Assembly (NCBI RefSeq): GCF_024539675.1
Contig: NZ_JAHHIT010000076.1
Coordinates: 1 to 48,966 of the forward strand
DNA from: Streptomyces hilarionis
Lineage (GTDB): Bacteria; Actinomycetota; Actinomycetes; Streptomycetales; Streptomycetaceae
Length of the DNA: 48,966 nt
Reading direction: 5' to 3'
The notes below the pieces were generated by a model, which saw nothing but the letters and a program-made list of their open reading frames with translations, was not told the origin of the DNA and did no database searches. Each line of letters begins with the position of its first letter. Position 1 is the stretch's first letter. Below, one piece after another: positions 31,675 through 40,700 of this stretch. The translations under genes were made by a program, and so were the position numbers.

Positions 31675-32313
31675 TCACAGAGGCAGCGACACCACCAGAT
31701 CCGCCCGTTCCCGCGTCGCCGCCACCAGTGCGGCATTGCGCTGATCGCTCCTCAGCACCCAGGCCACCGCCTCCTCGTGGCCCTTGCCGAACTCCTCGTG
31801 CCGGGCCACCAGCCGCCGCACCCGCTCGCTCTCGTCGCCCTCGCAGAACCACACCTCGTCCAGCGCGGCCCGCACCCGCCGCCACGCGCCCGTGTCCAGC
31901 AGCAGGTAGTTGCCCTCGGTGACCACCAGCCGGACCCCCGGCGGCACGGGCACCGCCCCCGCGAGCGGCTGCTCCAGCTCTCGCTCGAAGCCGGGCGCGT
32001 ACACGACGTCCTCGCCGTCCGCCTCCTCCCGCAGCCGCCGCAGCAGCGCCGCGTATCCGGCCGCGTCGAAGGTGTCGGGCGCGCCCTTGCGGTCCCGCCG
32101 GCCGAGCCGGTCCAGCTCGGCGTCGGCCAGATGGAACCCGTCCATCGGGACCTGCACCGCCCAGGGCTCGCCCGTGCCGTTCAGCTCCCGCACCAGACGC
32201 CGTGCCAGGGTCGTCTTGCCCGCGCCGGGACTCCCGGCGACGCCGAGCAGCGCGCGCCCGCCCCCCTGGGCGAGGGAACGGGCCCGGCACAGCAGATCGT
32301 CGAAAGTGAGCAC
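31675..32313 (-). CDS. P-loop nucleoside/nucleotide kinase-like protein (uridine kinase/phosphoribulokinase superfamily)
   Basis: This 212-residue protein has the Walker A motif GSPGAGKT at 27-34, then VQVPMDGFHLADAELDRLG (the D/H substrate loop of uridine and pantothenate kinase relatives), APDTFDAAGYAALL, YAPGFERELEQP and VVTEGNYLLL (Walker B-type strand). It belongs to the small cytosolic kinases often annotated only as nucleoside/nucleotide kinase or fructose kinase-like; the true substrate is unknown. The GTG start lacks a ribosome-binding site; a GACACT hexamer seven bases upstream may allow leaderless expression. It lies 44 bp upstream of the DUF6461 gene in the same direction. Confidence 0.8.
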   Translation of the reverse strand: MLTFDDLLCRARSLAQGGGRALLGVAGSPGAGKTTLARRLVRELNGTGEPWAVQVPMDGFHLADAELDRLGRRDRKGAPDTFDAAGYAALLRRLREEADGEDVVYAPGFERELEQPLAGAVPVPPGVRLVVTEGNYLLLDTGAWRRVRAALDEVWFCEGDESERVRRLVARHEEFGKGHEEAVAWVLRSDQRNAALVAATRERADLVVSLPL

Positions 32314-32369
32314 ACAGCAGAGTGTCGCAGTCTCCTGGGAGGAGACCCGCAGAGAGAGGAGGACGACCC

Positions 32370-32765
32370 TTGCCCGACGACGAGACGCAGATCCGCACCC
32401 TGATCGACCGCTGGGCCGACGCCGTCCGCCGCGGGGACCTCGACGCCGTCCTCGCCGGCCACGCCGACGACCTGGTCCTGTACTACGTGCCGCCCCCGCA
32501 CGCCGGTCTGCGCGGCCTGGCCGCCTACCGCGCCCTGTGGCCGCCCTTCTTCGCGTGGCAGGCCCAGGGGGCGCGCTTCGACATCGACACCCTCGACGTC
32601 ACCGCCGGACACGACGTCGCCTTCGCCCACGCGCTGCTGCGCTGCGGCACACCCCGGGAACTGGCCGAGAACCCCACGCTGCGGCTGCGTCTCACCTTCG
32701 GCCTGCGCAAGGAGGACGGCCGCTGGCTGATCGCGCACGAACACCACTCCTTTCCGCACGAGTGA
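32370..32765 (+). CDS. NTF2-like (SnoaL/DUF4440-type) protein read from TTG
   Basis: This 131-residue protein is a single cone-shaped alpha+beta barrel: IRTLIDRWADAVRRGDLDAVLAGHADDLVLYYVPPP, LAAYRALWPPFF and a C-terminal LRKEDGRWLIAHEHHS. These proteins act as small isomerases, cyclases or ligand binders; calcium/calmodulin kinase association-domain relatives look alike. The TTG is chosen since GAGGAGG is seven or eight bases upstream and family members begin here; an in-frame ATG at 32322 would add a non-family extension. Function unknown. It lies divergent from the P-loop kinase and in front of the phosphorylase operon. Confidence 0.8.
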   Translation: MPDDETQIRTLIDRWADAVRRGDLDAVLAGHADDLVLYYVPPPHAGLRGLAAYRALWPPFFAWQAQGARFDIDTLDVTAGHDVAFAHALLRCGTPRELAENPTLRLRLTFGLRKEDGRWLIAHEHHSFPHE

Positions 32766-32828
32766 GCACACCACGGTGTGTCGCGCGCCACACTGTTGAG
32801 CCGGCCGATCGCGGGGAACCGGCCCTGT

Positions 32829-33581
32829 ATGACGACGACGCTCGGCCTCCCCGAAGCCATCCAGGCCTGTCTCTTCGACCTCGACGGGGTCGTCACCCGC
32901 ACGGCCGTCGTCCACGCGGCCGCCTGGAAGGAGATGTTCGACGCCTTCCTGCGCGCACGCGACGGGGACGGGTTCCGGCCCTTCGACGCGGGCGACGACT
33001 ACGACGAGTACGTCGACGGCCGCCCGCGCGCGGACGGCGTCCGCGCCTTCCTCGCCTCCCGGGACATCGAGCTGCCGGAAGGGGCCCCCGACGACCCGCC
33101 CGACGCGCAGACCGTCCACGGCCTGGGCAACCGCAAGAACGAACTGCTCCTGGCGAAGATCCGCACCCAGGGCGTGCAGGCCTACGACGGCACCCTGCGC
33201 TATCTCGAGGCGGCCCGCGCGCGGGGCCTGCGCACGGCGATCGTGTCCTCCAGCGCCAACGCGCGGGACGTGCTGCGGTCGATCGGCGCCGAGGACCTCT
33301 TCGACGTGCGCGTCGACGGCGTCGTCGCGGCGGAGCGGGACCTGCCCGGCAAGCCGCACCCCGACACCTTCCTCGCGGCCGCCCGCGACCTGGGCGTCGA
33401 ACCGGCGGGCGCGGCCGTCTTCGAGGACGCGCTGGCCGGGATGGACGCGGGCCGCTCCGGGAACTTCGGTTACGTCGTCGGCGTTGACCGGGTCGGACAG
33501 AGCGACGCGTTGTACGCGCACGGCGCGGACGTCGTGGTGAAGGATCTCGAGGACCTCCTCGGGCGGGGAGGGCGCGCGTGA
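32829..33581 (+). CDS. Beta-phosphoglucomutase family HAD phosphatase/mutase
   Basis: This 250-residue HAD protein has FDLDGVVT with nucleophile D17 and acid/base D19, a helical cap holding the AWKEMFDAFL and NRKNELL segments that match beta-phosphoglucomutases, IVSSSANA (motif II), GKPHPDTF (motif III lysine) and FEDALAGMDAG (motif IV). It would convert beta-glucose 1-phosphate to glucose 6-phosphate in the cytosol. It overlaps the start of the GH65 gene by four bases (GTGA). That pairing is the known arrangement for maltose, trehalose or kojibiose phosphorylase pathways: the phosphorylase makes beta-glucose 1-phosphate and this enzyme feeds it to glycolysis. Confidence 0.9.
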   Translation: MTTTLGLPEAIQACLFDLDGVVTRTAVVHAAAWKEMFDAFLRARDGDGFRPFDAGDDYDEYVDGRPRADGVRAFLASRDIELPEGAPDDPPDAQTVHGLGNRKNELLLAKIRTQGVQAYDGTLRYLEAARARGLRTAIVSSSANARDVLRSIGAEDLFDVRVDGVVAAERDLPGKPHPDTFLAAARDLGVEPAGAAVFEDALAGMDAGRSGNFGYVVGVDRVGQSDALYAHGADVVVKDLEDLLGRGGRA

Positions 33582-35923
33582 CCACCCAACGGCCCTACGC
33601 CGTCGAGCCGTGGTGTGTGCGGGAGAGGGAGCTCGACCTCGACGTCCTCGCACAGAGCGAGTCGGTCTTCGCGCTGTCCAACGGACACGTGGGCTGGCGG
33701 GGCAACCTCGACGAGGGCGAACCGCACGGGCTGCCCGGCGCCTACCTGAACGGCGTCCACGAACTGCACCCGCTGCCCTACGCCGAGGCCGGCTACGGCT
33801 ATCCCGAGTCGGGGCAGACGGTCATCAACGTCACCAACGGCAAGATCCTGCGGCTCCTGGTCGACGACGAGCCGTTCGACCTGCGCTACGGGCGGCTCGT
33901 CGCCCACGAGCGCGTCCTCGACCTGCGCCGGGGCGTCCTGGAGCGGACCTGCGAATGGACCTCTCCCGCCGGGTCCACCGTGCGGGTGCGCTCCACCCGG
34001 CTGGTCTCGCTCTCCCAGCGGGCCGTCGCCGCCGTCGCCTACGAGGTGGAGGCCGTCGACAGCCGCTCCCGGGTGGTGATCCAGTCCGAACTGGTCACCA
34101 ACGAGAGCCTGCCCGCCCCGAACGGCGACCCGCGCGCGGCACGCGCCCTGAAATCCCCCCTGGAGCCCGAGGAGGACGTGGCGGTCGGCCGCCGTCTGCG
34201 GCTCGTGCACCGCACCAAGCGCAGCGGGCTGCGCGTCGCCGTGGCCGCCGACCACACCGTCACCGGCCCCGAACGGACCACCCTCAGCAGCGAGAGCAAC
34301 GTCGACGTCGCCCGTCTCACCGTCACCTCCGTGCTGGAGCCCGGCGAGCGGCTGCGGGTGGAGAAGCTGGTCGCGCACGGCTGGTCCGGCGTCCGCTCGC
34401 GGCCCGCGATGAGCGACCAGGTGGAGGCGGCCCTCGCGGCGGCCGGCCACAGCGGCTGGGACGGCCTGCTCGACGAACAGCGCGCCTACCTCGACGACTT
34501 CTGGTCCCGCGCGGACGTCGAGGTCGACGGGGACGAGGAGATCCAGCAGGCCGTCCGTTTCGCCCTCTTCCACGTCCTCCAGGCCGGCGCGCGCGCCGAA
34601 CAGCGGGCCATCCCCGCCAAGGGGCTCACCGGCTCCGGCTACGACGGCCACGCCTTCTGGGACACCGAGACGTTCGTCCTGCCCCTGCTCACCTACACCG
34701 CCCCCGACTCCGTCGCGGAGGCCCTGCGCTGGCGCCAGAACACCCTGCCCGCCGCCCGGGAACGGGCTGTTCAACTCGGCCTGCGCGGCGCCGCGTTCCC
34801 CTGGCGCACCATCGAGGGGTCGGAGGGCTCGGCGTACTGGCCGGCCGGGACCGCCGCCTTCCACGTGAACGCCGACATAGCGCACGCCGTGGTCGGCTAT
34901 GTCGCGGCGACGGGCGACACCGACTTCGAGCGCTCGACGGGCGTCGAACTGCTCGTGGAGACAGCCCGGTTGTGGCGCTCGCTCGGCCACCACGACGCGC
35001 ACGGCGCGTTCCACATCGACGGCGTCACCGGGCCCGACGAGTACAGCGCGGTCGCCGACGACAACACGTACACCAACCTCATGGCCCGGGCGAACCTCCT
35101 CGCCGCCGCCGACGCCGTGGAACGCCATCCGCAGGAGGCGGGCCGACTAGGCGTCGACGACGAGGAGAGCGCGGCCTGGCGCGACGCCGCCCAGGCGGTG
35201 TACCTGCCGTACAACGACGAGCTCGGCGTCCATGAACAGCACGCCGGCTTCACCCGCTACCAGCAGTGGGACTTCGCCGGCACGCGGGACGACCAGTACC
35301 CGCTGCTCCTGCACTTCCCCTACTTCGACCTGTACCGCAAGCAGGTCGTCAAGCAGGCTGACCTGGTGCTGGCGATGTACACCTGCGCGAGTCACTTCGA
35401 CGACGAGCAGGTCGCCCGCAACTTCGCCTACTACGAGCCGCTGACGGTGCGCGACTCCTCCCTCTCGGCGTGCTGCCAGGCCGTCATCGCCGCCCAGGCC
35501 GGCCATCTCGACCTGGCCTTCGACTACACGACCGAGGCGGCGCTGATGGACCTGGCCGACCTCGAGCACAACACCCGCGACGGGCTGCACATCGCCTCGC
35601 TGGCGGGCACCTGGACGGCCCTGGTCGCCGGGTTCGGCGGGCTGCGCCGCGACGCCGAGGGCCTGCGCTTCGCGCCCCGGCTGCCGCAGCGGCTGAGCCG
35701 GCTGGCCTTCAGCATCCAGTTCCTCGGCCGGCGGCTGCGCGTGGAGATGGGACCGGACAAGGCCGCGTACACCCTGCTGTCCGGCCCGCCGCTGACGCTC
35801 CATCACCACGGCGAGCCGGTGGAGGTGAACGGCGACGGCCCCGTGGTGCGGGCCGTGCCGCCCCTGCCGGTGCGCCCGGCGCCCCGACAGCCGCTGCACC
35901 GGGGGCCGCACACCCGGCTGTAG
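33578..35923 (+). CDS. Glycoside hydrolase family 65 disaccharide phosphorylase
   Basis: This 781-residue protein has the GH65 order: an N-terminal beta-sandwich (SNGHVGWRGNLDEG, LPGAYLNGVHE), a linker, an (alpha/alpha)6 barrel (KGLTGSGYDGHAFWDTETF, FPWRTI, catalytic acid E488 in GVTGPDEY) and a C-terminal beta-domain. The phosphate-binding region is at about 620-640 (AYYEPLTVRDSSLSACCQ). It splits an alpha-glucosyl disaccharide (maltose, trehalose, nigerose or kojibiose) with inversion to beta-glucose 1-phosphate plus glucose; the sequence alone does not tell which. There is no signal peptide. It is translationally coupled to the beta-phosphoglucomutase. Confidence 0.92.
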   Translation: MTTQRPYAVEPWCVRERELDLDVLAQSESVFALSNGHVGWRGNLDEGEPHGLPGAYLNGVHELHPLPYAEAGYGYPESGQTVINVTNGKILRLLVDDEPFDLRYGRLVAHERVLDLRRGVLERTCEWTSPAGSTVRVRSTRLVSLSQRAVAAVAYEVEAVDSRSRVVIQSELVTNESLPAPNGDPRAARALKSPLEPEEDVAVGRRLRLVHRTKRSGLRVAVAADHTVTGPERTTLSSESNVDVARLTVTSVLEPGERLRVEKLVAHGWSGVRSRPAMSDQVEAALAAAGHSGWDGLLDEQRAYLDDFWSRADVEVDGDEEIQQAVRFALFHVLQAGARAEQRAIPAKGLTGSGYDGHAFWDTETFVLPLLTYTAPDSVAEALRWRQNTLPAARERAVQLGLRGAAFPWRTIEGSEGSAYWPAGTAAFHVNADIAHAVVGYVAATGDTDFERSTGVELLVETARLWRSLGHHDAHGAFHIDGVTGPDEYSAVADDNTYTNLMARANLLAAADAVERHPQEAGRLGVDDEESAAWRDAAQAVYLPYNDELGVHEQHAGFTRYQQWDFAGTRDDQYPLLLHFPYFDLYRKQVVKQADLVLAMYTCASHFDDEQVARNFAYYEPLTVRDSSLSACCQAVIAAQAGHLDLAFDYTTEAALMDLADLEHNTRDGLHIASLAGTWTALVAGFGGLRRDAEGLRFAPRLPQRLSRLAFSIQFLGRRLRVEMGPDKAAYTLLSGPPLTLHHHGEPVEVNGDGPVVRAVPPLPVRPAPRQPLHRGPHTRL

Positions 35924-35988
35924 CCCATGGGCGGTCGTCGCAGGAGGCAGCCGATGGCCGAGGCGCACGGCGGAAGCGGCGTGCGCCC

Positions 35989-36014
35989 GCCCGGTCGCGG
36001 CCCCGCGACCGGGC
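35989..36014. terminator. Bidirectional terminator between convergent genes
   Basis: GCCCGGTCGC (35989-35998) pairs with GCGACCGGGC (36005-36014) across GGCCCC. It directly abuts the stop codon of the opposite-strand gene. Confidence 0.75.
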
Positions 36015-36974
36015 TCAGTCGCGCACGCCCCACTCCTTGCGCCACCGGACGATCTGCTGTGCGGGATCACCGGTGTACGACCAGGGCGTGCTCGTCGCCC
36101 GCCGACCGAGGATCCCGAGGAGCGGCGCCGCCACGTCCGCGACGCCCGCCGCGCAGGCCGCGTGCGCCAGGTGGTTGACGTCGCGCAGCTCGCCCGGGGC
36201 GACGGTGTCGTCCTGGCGGCCCATGATCCAGCGGTCCCAGGTGCGGCGGACGTCGCCGACCGCGCCGTCGTTGTTCCAGTGCTGGCTGAGCCCCACCGAC
36301 GGGACGCGTCCCGGCGCGCCCTCCAGGGAGTGGCGGAACTCCTCCACCCGCGCGTACTGCACCAGCACCGGGAGCGCGCAGCCCGGCGGGGCCACGCCGG
36401 CCGCGTCCCGGGCGAAGTCGTACATCAGGCCGTGCGAGCCGTGCCAGCGGGCGGAGTAGTAGTGCAGCACCTGGAGGTGGCCCTCCGTGCTGTAGGGGTC
36501 GCGCCGGTGCAACTCGTCCCACCAGCGCGCCAGTTCCCGGCGGCGCACGCCGCAGGGGTACAGGCGCGCCACCGAGATCAGCGAGATCCACGGCGTCGGG
36601 TCGTCGGGGCCGGCCTCGGCCGCGGCCAGACAGGCCAGCACCGCGCCGTCGATGCGGTGCTGCTCGATCGGCACGCCCCGGCCCGCGGCGATCGCCAGGT
36701 GGAACGCCCGGGCCGTCTCCGTGGCCGCCCGCAGCACCAGTGCGTCGGCGCTGTGCGGCTCGGCGGCCAGCCAGCTCTCCACCGTCGAACTGCCCGCGCA
36801 GGCCTGCGCCAGCAGCCGCACCCGGTGGCCGCGGGCCGTGAGGTCGCGGCCGGTCGAGCGCAGCAGGTCCCGCAGTCCCTGCCAGCGGCCGATGACGATG
36901 TCGTGCCGGACGGAGGAGAGGGCCGAGTCCCCGCAGTCGGGGTCGAAGTCGGGGGCGAAACGGTCCCGCGCCAT
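36015..36974 (-). CDS. Hypothetical TPR-like helical protein
   Basis: This 319-residue cytosolic protein is almost all helical with repeat-like pairs of helices (SSVRHDIVIGRWQGLRDLL, SADALVLRAATETARAFHLA, TPWISLISVARLYP, STEGHLQVLHYYSARWHGSH). This suggests a tetratricopeptide-type solenoid. No catalytic motif is visible and I do not recognise the family with certainty. The ATG at 36974 has AGAGGGG five bases upstream. It starts 11 bases after the APC permease stop on the same strand, so the two genes are very probably one operon. It may be a helper or sensor for the permease; that is inferred from position only. Confidence 0.7.
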   Translation of the reverse strand: MARDRFAPDFDPDCGDSALSSVRHDIVIGRWQGLRDLLRSTGRDLTARGHRVRLLAQACAGSSTVESWLAAEPHSADALVLRAATETARAFHLAIAAGRGVPIEQHRIDGAVLACLAAAEAGPDDPTPWISLISVARLYPCGVRRRELARWWDELHRRDPYSTEGHLQVLHYYSARWHGSHGLMYDFARDAAGVAPPGCALPVLVQYARVEEFRHSLEGAPGRVPSVGLSQHWNNDGAVGDVRRTWDRWIMGRQDDTVAPGELRDVNHLAHAACAAGVADVAAPLLGILGRRATSTPWSYTGDPAQQIVRWRKEWGVRD

Positions 36975-36985
36975 CACGGCCCCTC

Positions 36986-38452
36986 TCAGAAGTCGGTGGG
37001 CAGGCCGTCGTGGAAGCGGTCGGCGGGCCGGCCGTCGGGCACGTAGTCGGTCCGCACGGTCCGCGAGGCGTCCAGCCGGGCGGGCCGGTAGTAGTCGCTG
37101 CCGCGCCGCCAGTACCAGAGCATCGGCGCCAGTCCCACGGCCAGGCCGCCGACGCCGATCGCGACGGCCGCCGGGGCGAGTTCGCCCAGCGACTCGGCGA
37201 AGACCCAGAACATGAACACCGAGCCGAGCAGCGGCCACAGTCCGCCCAGGACGAAGTCGGCCGCGGACGTCAGCAGCGTCCTGCGGTAGGCGACGACGGC
37301 CGCCAGGCCCGCCAGCCCGTAGTAGACCGCGATCTGCAGGCCGATCGCCGAGATCGCGTCGGCGAGGATGTCGCCCACCGAGCCGAGCAGGTTGGAGGCG
37401 ACGAACAGCGCGAGCGCCACCCCGCCCACCACCGCGATCGCCACCCAGGGCGTGTTCCAGGTGCGGTGCACCCGGCCCAGCGCGGAGGGCATCGTACGGT
37501 CGCGGCCCATCGCGAACAGCGAGCGGGTGACCTGGATGAGCGTCGTCTCCAACGTGGCCACCGTCGACAGCATCACGGCCACGATCAGCAGCTTGCCGCC
37601 CCAGCCCGGCCACACCTCCTGCCCCAGAGCCGCCAGCACGTTCGCCCCGTTGTCCTCGATCTGCTGCGAGCTGAGGACGACGTTGACCGCGATGGTGAAG
37701 ACCTCGAAGAGCAGGAAGACGACGCCGACGCCGATGAGTCCGGCCAGACCCGTCGTGCGGCGGCTGTCACGGGTCTCCTCGCTGAGATTGCTGGTCACGT
37801 CCCAGCCCCAGTAGTAGAACGCGGCGACCAGCGCGCCCGACGCGAAGCCGGACACACCGTGGAAGTGGCCGAAGCCCAGCCAGGACCAGTCGAACGCCAG
37901 AGAGTTGTCCGTGTGGAGGAGGGCGAGCACCGCGAACAGCGCCAGGATCGCCAGTTCCACGCCCGACATGATCAGCTGGGCGCGCACGGTGAGCCGGGCC
38001 CCGCCCAGCACCACCGCGAGCATGACCAGGAACCAGGCCGCGCCGACGACGGTGGACAGCGCGGTGTCGTCGGCGAGGCCGTCGTCGAAGAGGGCCAGCG
38101 TCATCGACCCGGCCGGCAGCGATCCCGCCACCATGAAGAGGGTCGCCGAGACGACCAGCGCCCAGCCGCTGATGAAGCCCAGGAACGGATGGAGCGTGCG
38201 GCCCACCCAGGAGTAACTGGCTCCCGCGTTCACGTCGATCCGGCCGAGTCTGCTGAACGCCAGGGCGATGCCCAGCATGGGTATCGCGCAGTACAGCAGC
38301 GCCGCCGGGCCCGCGAGGCCCACGGCGCCCGCCAGGACCGCCGTCGTGGCCGCGATGGAGTACGCCGGGGCGCTGCCCGCGACCGCCATCACCACCGTGT
38401 CGAAGGTGCCCAGCACGTTCGCCTGGAGCCCTCTTCCGATGCTGTTGCTCAT
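36986..38452 (-). CDS. APC superfamily amino-acid/amine permease
   Basis: This 488-residue protein has about 12 membrane helices. It begins MSNSIGRGLQANVLGTFDTVVMAVAG, with the glycine-rich first-helix substrate motif SAPAYSI. It continues with DVNAGASYSWVGRTLHPFLG and FYYWGWDVTSNLSEETRDSRR, typical of APC permeases for amino acids, polyamines or GABA. Substrate not determinable. The ATG is chosen at 38452, with AGGAAAG ten bases before it; a longer reading lacks coding character. A TTGAAA/TATAGT promoter (38634-38661) drives it and the following gene. Confidence 0.9.
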   Translation of the reverse strand: MSNSIGRGLQANVLGTFDTVVMAVAGSAPAYSIAATTAVLAGAVGLAGPAALLYCAIPMLGIALAFSRLGRIDVNAGASYSWVGRTLHPFLGFISGWALVVSATLFMVAGSLPAGSMTLALFDDGLADDTALSTVVGAAWFLVMLAVVLGGARLTVRAQLIMSGVELAILALFAVLALLHTDNSLAFDWSWLGFGHFHGVSGFASGALVAAFYYWGWDVTSNLSEETRDSRRTTGLAGLIGVGVVFLLFEVFTIAVNVVLSSQQIEDNGANVLAALGQEVWPGWGGKLLIVAVMLSTVATLETTLIQVTRSLFAMGRDRTMPSALGRVHRTWNTPWVAIAVVGGVALALFVASNLLGSVGDILADAISAIGLQIAVYYGLAGLAAVVAYRRTLLTSAADFVLGGLWPLLGSVFMFWVFAESLGELAPAAVAIGVGGLAVGLAPMLWYWRRGSDYYRPARLDASRTVRTDYVPDGRPADRFHDGLPTDF

Positions 38453-38633
38453 CGTTGCGCTGCTTTCCTGGTGCACGCCGCACCGGCCGGGCGGGCCCGA
38501 CGGCGTATGGGGGGTGGGGGTGGAGCCGCCCCCGGCCCGGGAGGGATGGCCTCGGGGCACGTCGGCGGTGAAAAGCGCGAAGGACACCGTCAGAGCACTG
38601 TGTCGGTGGACGGTCACACCGAGTGTGCGAGTG

Positions 38634-38667
38634 ACTATAGCCCCAAAGATTGAGCTTTCAAGATTGA
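38634..38667 (-). promoter_or_regulatory. Sigma-70-type promoter of the APC permease operon overlapped by a direct repeat
   Basis: On the minus strand, TTGAAA (complement at 38656-38661) and TATAGT (complement at 38634-38639) are 16 bp apart. On the plus strand, AAGATTGA occurs at 38646-38653 and 38660-38667, so a regulator bound to the repeats would cover the -35. The rest of the 38453-38781 gap shows no gene. Confidence 0.65.
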
Positions 38668-38781
38668 ACGGGTGGGTAACGTGCGCCCCTGCTCAGGCAG
38701 GTGAGATACGTCGCGATTGGACCGGACCGCACGGGAAACGCGGACGGGGAAGACAGCGGCCCGACCTGGCGAGGAGGCACC

Positions 38782-39243
38782 ATGGGCACGGAGTCCGAGG
38801 CGATGGGCGACGACGTCTACCAGCCCACCGGATCCAACGAGGAGCAGGAGGACGGCGCACCGCTCGACCTCCAGGACGCCCTCGACGAACGCACCTACGA
38901 CGACACCCTGGACGAGGGCTACTCCCCGCCGGAGAAGCCGCTCGGCGTCACCAAGTACGGCACCACCGCGGCCGAGCAGCACGAGGGCGAGAGCCTGGAC
39001 CAGCGGCTCGCCCAGGAGGTCCCGGACACGAGCGCACCGGCCGGCGACGGCGTCGGCGACCTCCCCGGCGGCGAGGGCGAGCCCCTCGACCCCGAGGCGG
39101 GCGACCGGCGTGCGGGCCGGCTCGTCGCGCCCGACGAAGGCGCCCACCCCGACGCCGTCAAGGAGGAGGTCGCCCGGGACGTGGGCGTGGACGGCGGGGC
39201 CGCGGGCGCGGAGGAGGCCGCCGTCCACATCGTGGAGGAGTGA
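38782..39243 (+). CDS. DUF5709 family acidic protein
   Basis: This 153-residue, very acidic protein has a recurrent pattern of DUF5709: DDVYQPTGSNEEQED, LDERTYDDTLDEGYSPPEKP, then VTKYGTTAAEQHEGESLDQRLAQE and a Gly/Asp-rich middle. It has no cysteine or membrane segment and is probably disordered or extended. These proteins are restricted to actinobacteria and of unknown function, sometimes linked to stress. The ATG is chosen at 38782 with GAGGAGG six bases upstream. It converges with the transhydrogenase gene with a four-base gap, leaving no space for a separate terminator. Confidence 0.85.
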   Translation: MGTESEAMGDDVYQPTGSNEEQEDGAPLDLQDALDERTYDDTLDEGYSPPEKPLGVTKYGTTAAEQHEGESLDQRLAQEVPDTSAPAGDGVGDLPGGEGEPLDPEAGDRRAGRLVAPDEGAHPDAVKEEVARDVGVDGGAAGAEEAAVHIVEE

Positions 39244-39247
39244 GGGG

Positions 39248-40651
39248 TCAGTCCCCGATCCGGTCCAGCTGCCGCAGCCGGTTGGTCGCGTCGAGGGCGG
39301 CGACCTTGTACGACTCCGCCAGGGTGGGGTAGTTGAACACCGCGTCCACCAGGTAGTCGACGGTGCCGCCGCAGCCCATCACGGACTGCCCGATGTGGAT
39401 CAGCTCGGTCGCCCCGCTGCCGAAGCAGTGCACGCCCAGCAGGGTGCGGTCCTCGGGGGAGACCAGCAGTTTGAGCATGCCGTGCGCGTCGCCGATGATC
39501 TGCCCGCGGGCCAGTTCGCGGTAGCGGGCCACGCCCACCTCGAACGGCACGCGCTCCTCGGTGAGCTGGTCCTCGGTGCGCCCCACGAAGCTGATCTCCG
39601 GGATCGTGTAGATGCCGATCGGCTGGAGGTGGTGCATCTGCCCGACGGGTTCCCCGCACGCGTGGTAGGCGGCGGCGCGCCCCTGTTCCATCGCCGTCGC
39701 CGCCAGCGCGGGGAAGCCGATGACGTCACCGACGGCGTAGATGTGGCCGACCGGTGTGCGGTAGTGCTCGTCGACCTCGATGCGCCCGCGCCGGTCGGCC
39801 GTCAACCCGGCCTTGTCGAGGTCGAGTTCGTCGGTCAGACCCTGGCGGCCCGCCGAGTACATCACCGCGTCCGCCGGGATCTTCTTGCCGCTCTCCAGCA
39901 CGGTCAGCGTGCCGCGCGGATGCCGCTCCACGGCGGCCACGGTCTCCCCGAAGCGGAACGCCACCGCCAGGTCGCGCAGGTGGTACTTGAGCGACTCGAC
40001 GACCTCGACGTCGCACATGTCGAGCATCCCGGCCCGCTTCTCCACCACCGTGACCTTGCTGCCGAGCGCGGCGAACATGCTCGCGTACTCCATCCCGATC
40101 ACGCCCGCGCCCACGATCACCATCGACTGCGGCACCCGCTCGACGGTCAGGACGTTGTCGGAGTCCAGGATGGTCCGCCCGTCGAACTCCACGCTGTCCG
40201 GCCGGGCCGGCCGGGTCCCGGTGGCGATGACGATGTGCTCGGCGCTGATCAGCCGCTCCTGCCCGGTGGCCTCGCGCAGGGCGACCGTGTGGTCGTCGAC
40301 GAACCGGCCGGTCCCGGCGAACAGGGCGACGTGGTTGCGGGTCAACTGGCTGCGGATGACGTCGATCTCGCGCCCGACCACGTGCTGGGTGCGGGCGGTC
40401 AGGTCGGCGACGGTGATGTTCTCCTTGAGGCGGTAGCTCTGTCCGTACAGGTCGCGCTGCGTGAGGCCGGTGAGATAGAGCACCGCCTCGCGCATCGTCT
40501 TGGAGGGAATGGTTCCGGTGTGGAGGGAGACCCCGCCGACCATGTCGGGGCGGTCGACGACGGCCACCCGGCGGCCCAGTTTGGCCGCGGCTATGGCGGC
40601 CTTCTGGCCGCCGGGACCTGATCCGAGGACGAGCATGTCGAAGTCGGGCAC
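39248..40651 (-). CDS. sthA: Soluble (Si-specific) NAD(P) transhydrogenase
   Basis: This 467-residue flavoprotein resembles lipoamide dehydrogenase, with FAD motif GSGPGG near the N terminus, VIVGAGVIGMEYASMF for NAD(P) and IYAVGDVIGFPALA for FAD. The redox-active CxxxxC pair of disulfide reductases is replaced by SLHTGTIPSK, with no cysteines, the hallmark of soluble transhydrogenase SthA/UdhA. It transfers hydride between NADPH and NAD in the cytosol and balances the two pools. The C-terminal dimer domain contains HCFGSGATELIHIGQ. The ATG at 40651 begins MPDFDMLVLG as expected. Confidence 0.93.
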   Translation of the reverse strand: MPDFDMLVLGSGPGGQKAAIAAAKLGRRVAVVDRPDMVGGVSLHTGTIPSKTMREAVLYLTGLTQRDLYGQSYRLKENITVADLTARTQHVVGREIDVIRSQLTRNHVALFAGTGRFVDDHTVALREATGQERLISAEHIVIATGTRPARPDSVEFDGRTILDSDNVLTVERVPQSMVIVGAGVIGMEYASMFAALGSKVTVVEKRAGMLDMCDVEVVESLKYHLRDLAVAFRFGETVAAVERHPRGTLTVLESGKKIPADAVMYSAGRQGLTDELDLDKAGLTADRRGRIEVDEHYRTPVGHIYAVGDVIGFPALAATAMEQGRAAAYHACGEPVGQMHHLQPIGIYTIPEISFVGRTEDQLTEERVPFEVGVARYRELARGQIIGDAHGMLKLLVSPEDRTLLGVHCFGSGATELIHIGQSVMGCGGTVDYLVDAVFNYPTLAESYKVAALDATNRLRQLDRIGD

Positions 40652-40700
40652 CCTCCGCAGTCTGGCAGGGCGGGGGCCGCCGGGGAAAGGGCGCGGGCGG

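Noticed and set aside
31631..32398. Extension of the DUF6461 gene upstream to 499 residues
   Set aside because: The added residues are the wrong frame of the P-loop kinase gene and low-complexity.
39248..40651. Calling the sthA product a dihydrolipoamide dehydrogenase or mercuric reductase
   Set aside because: The redox-active cysteine pair is absent (SLHTGTIPSK instead).
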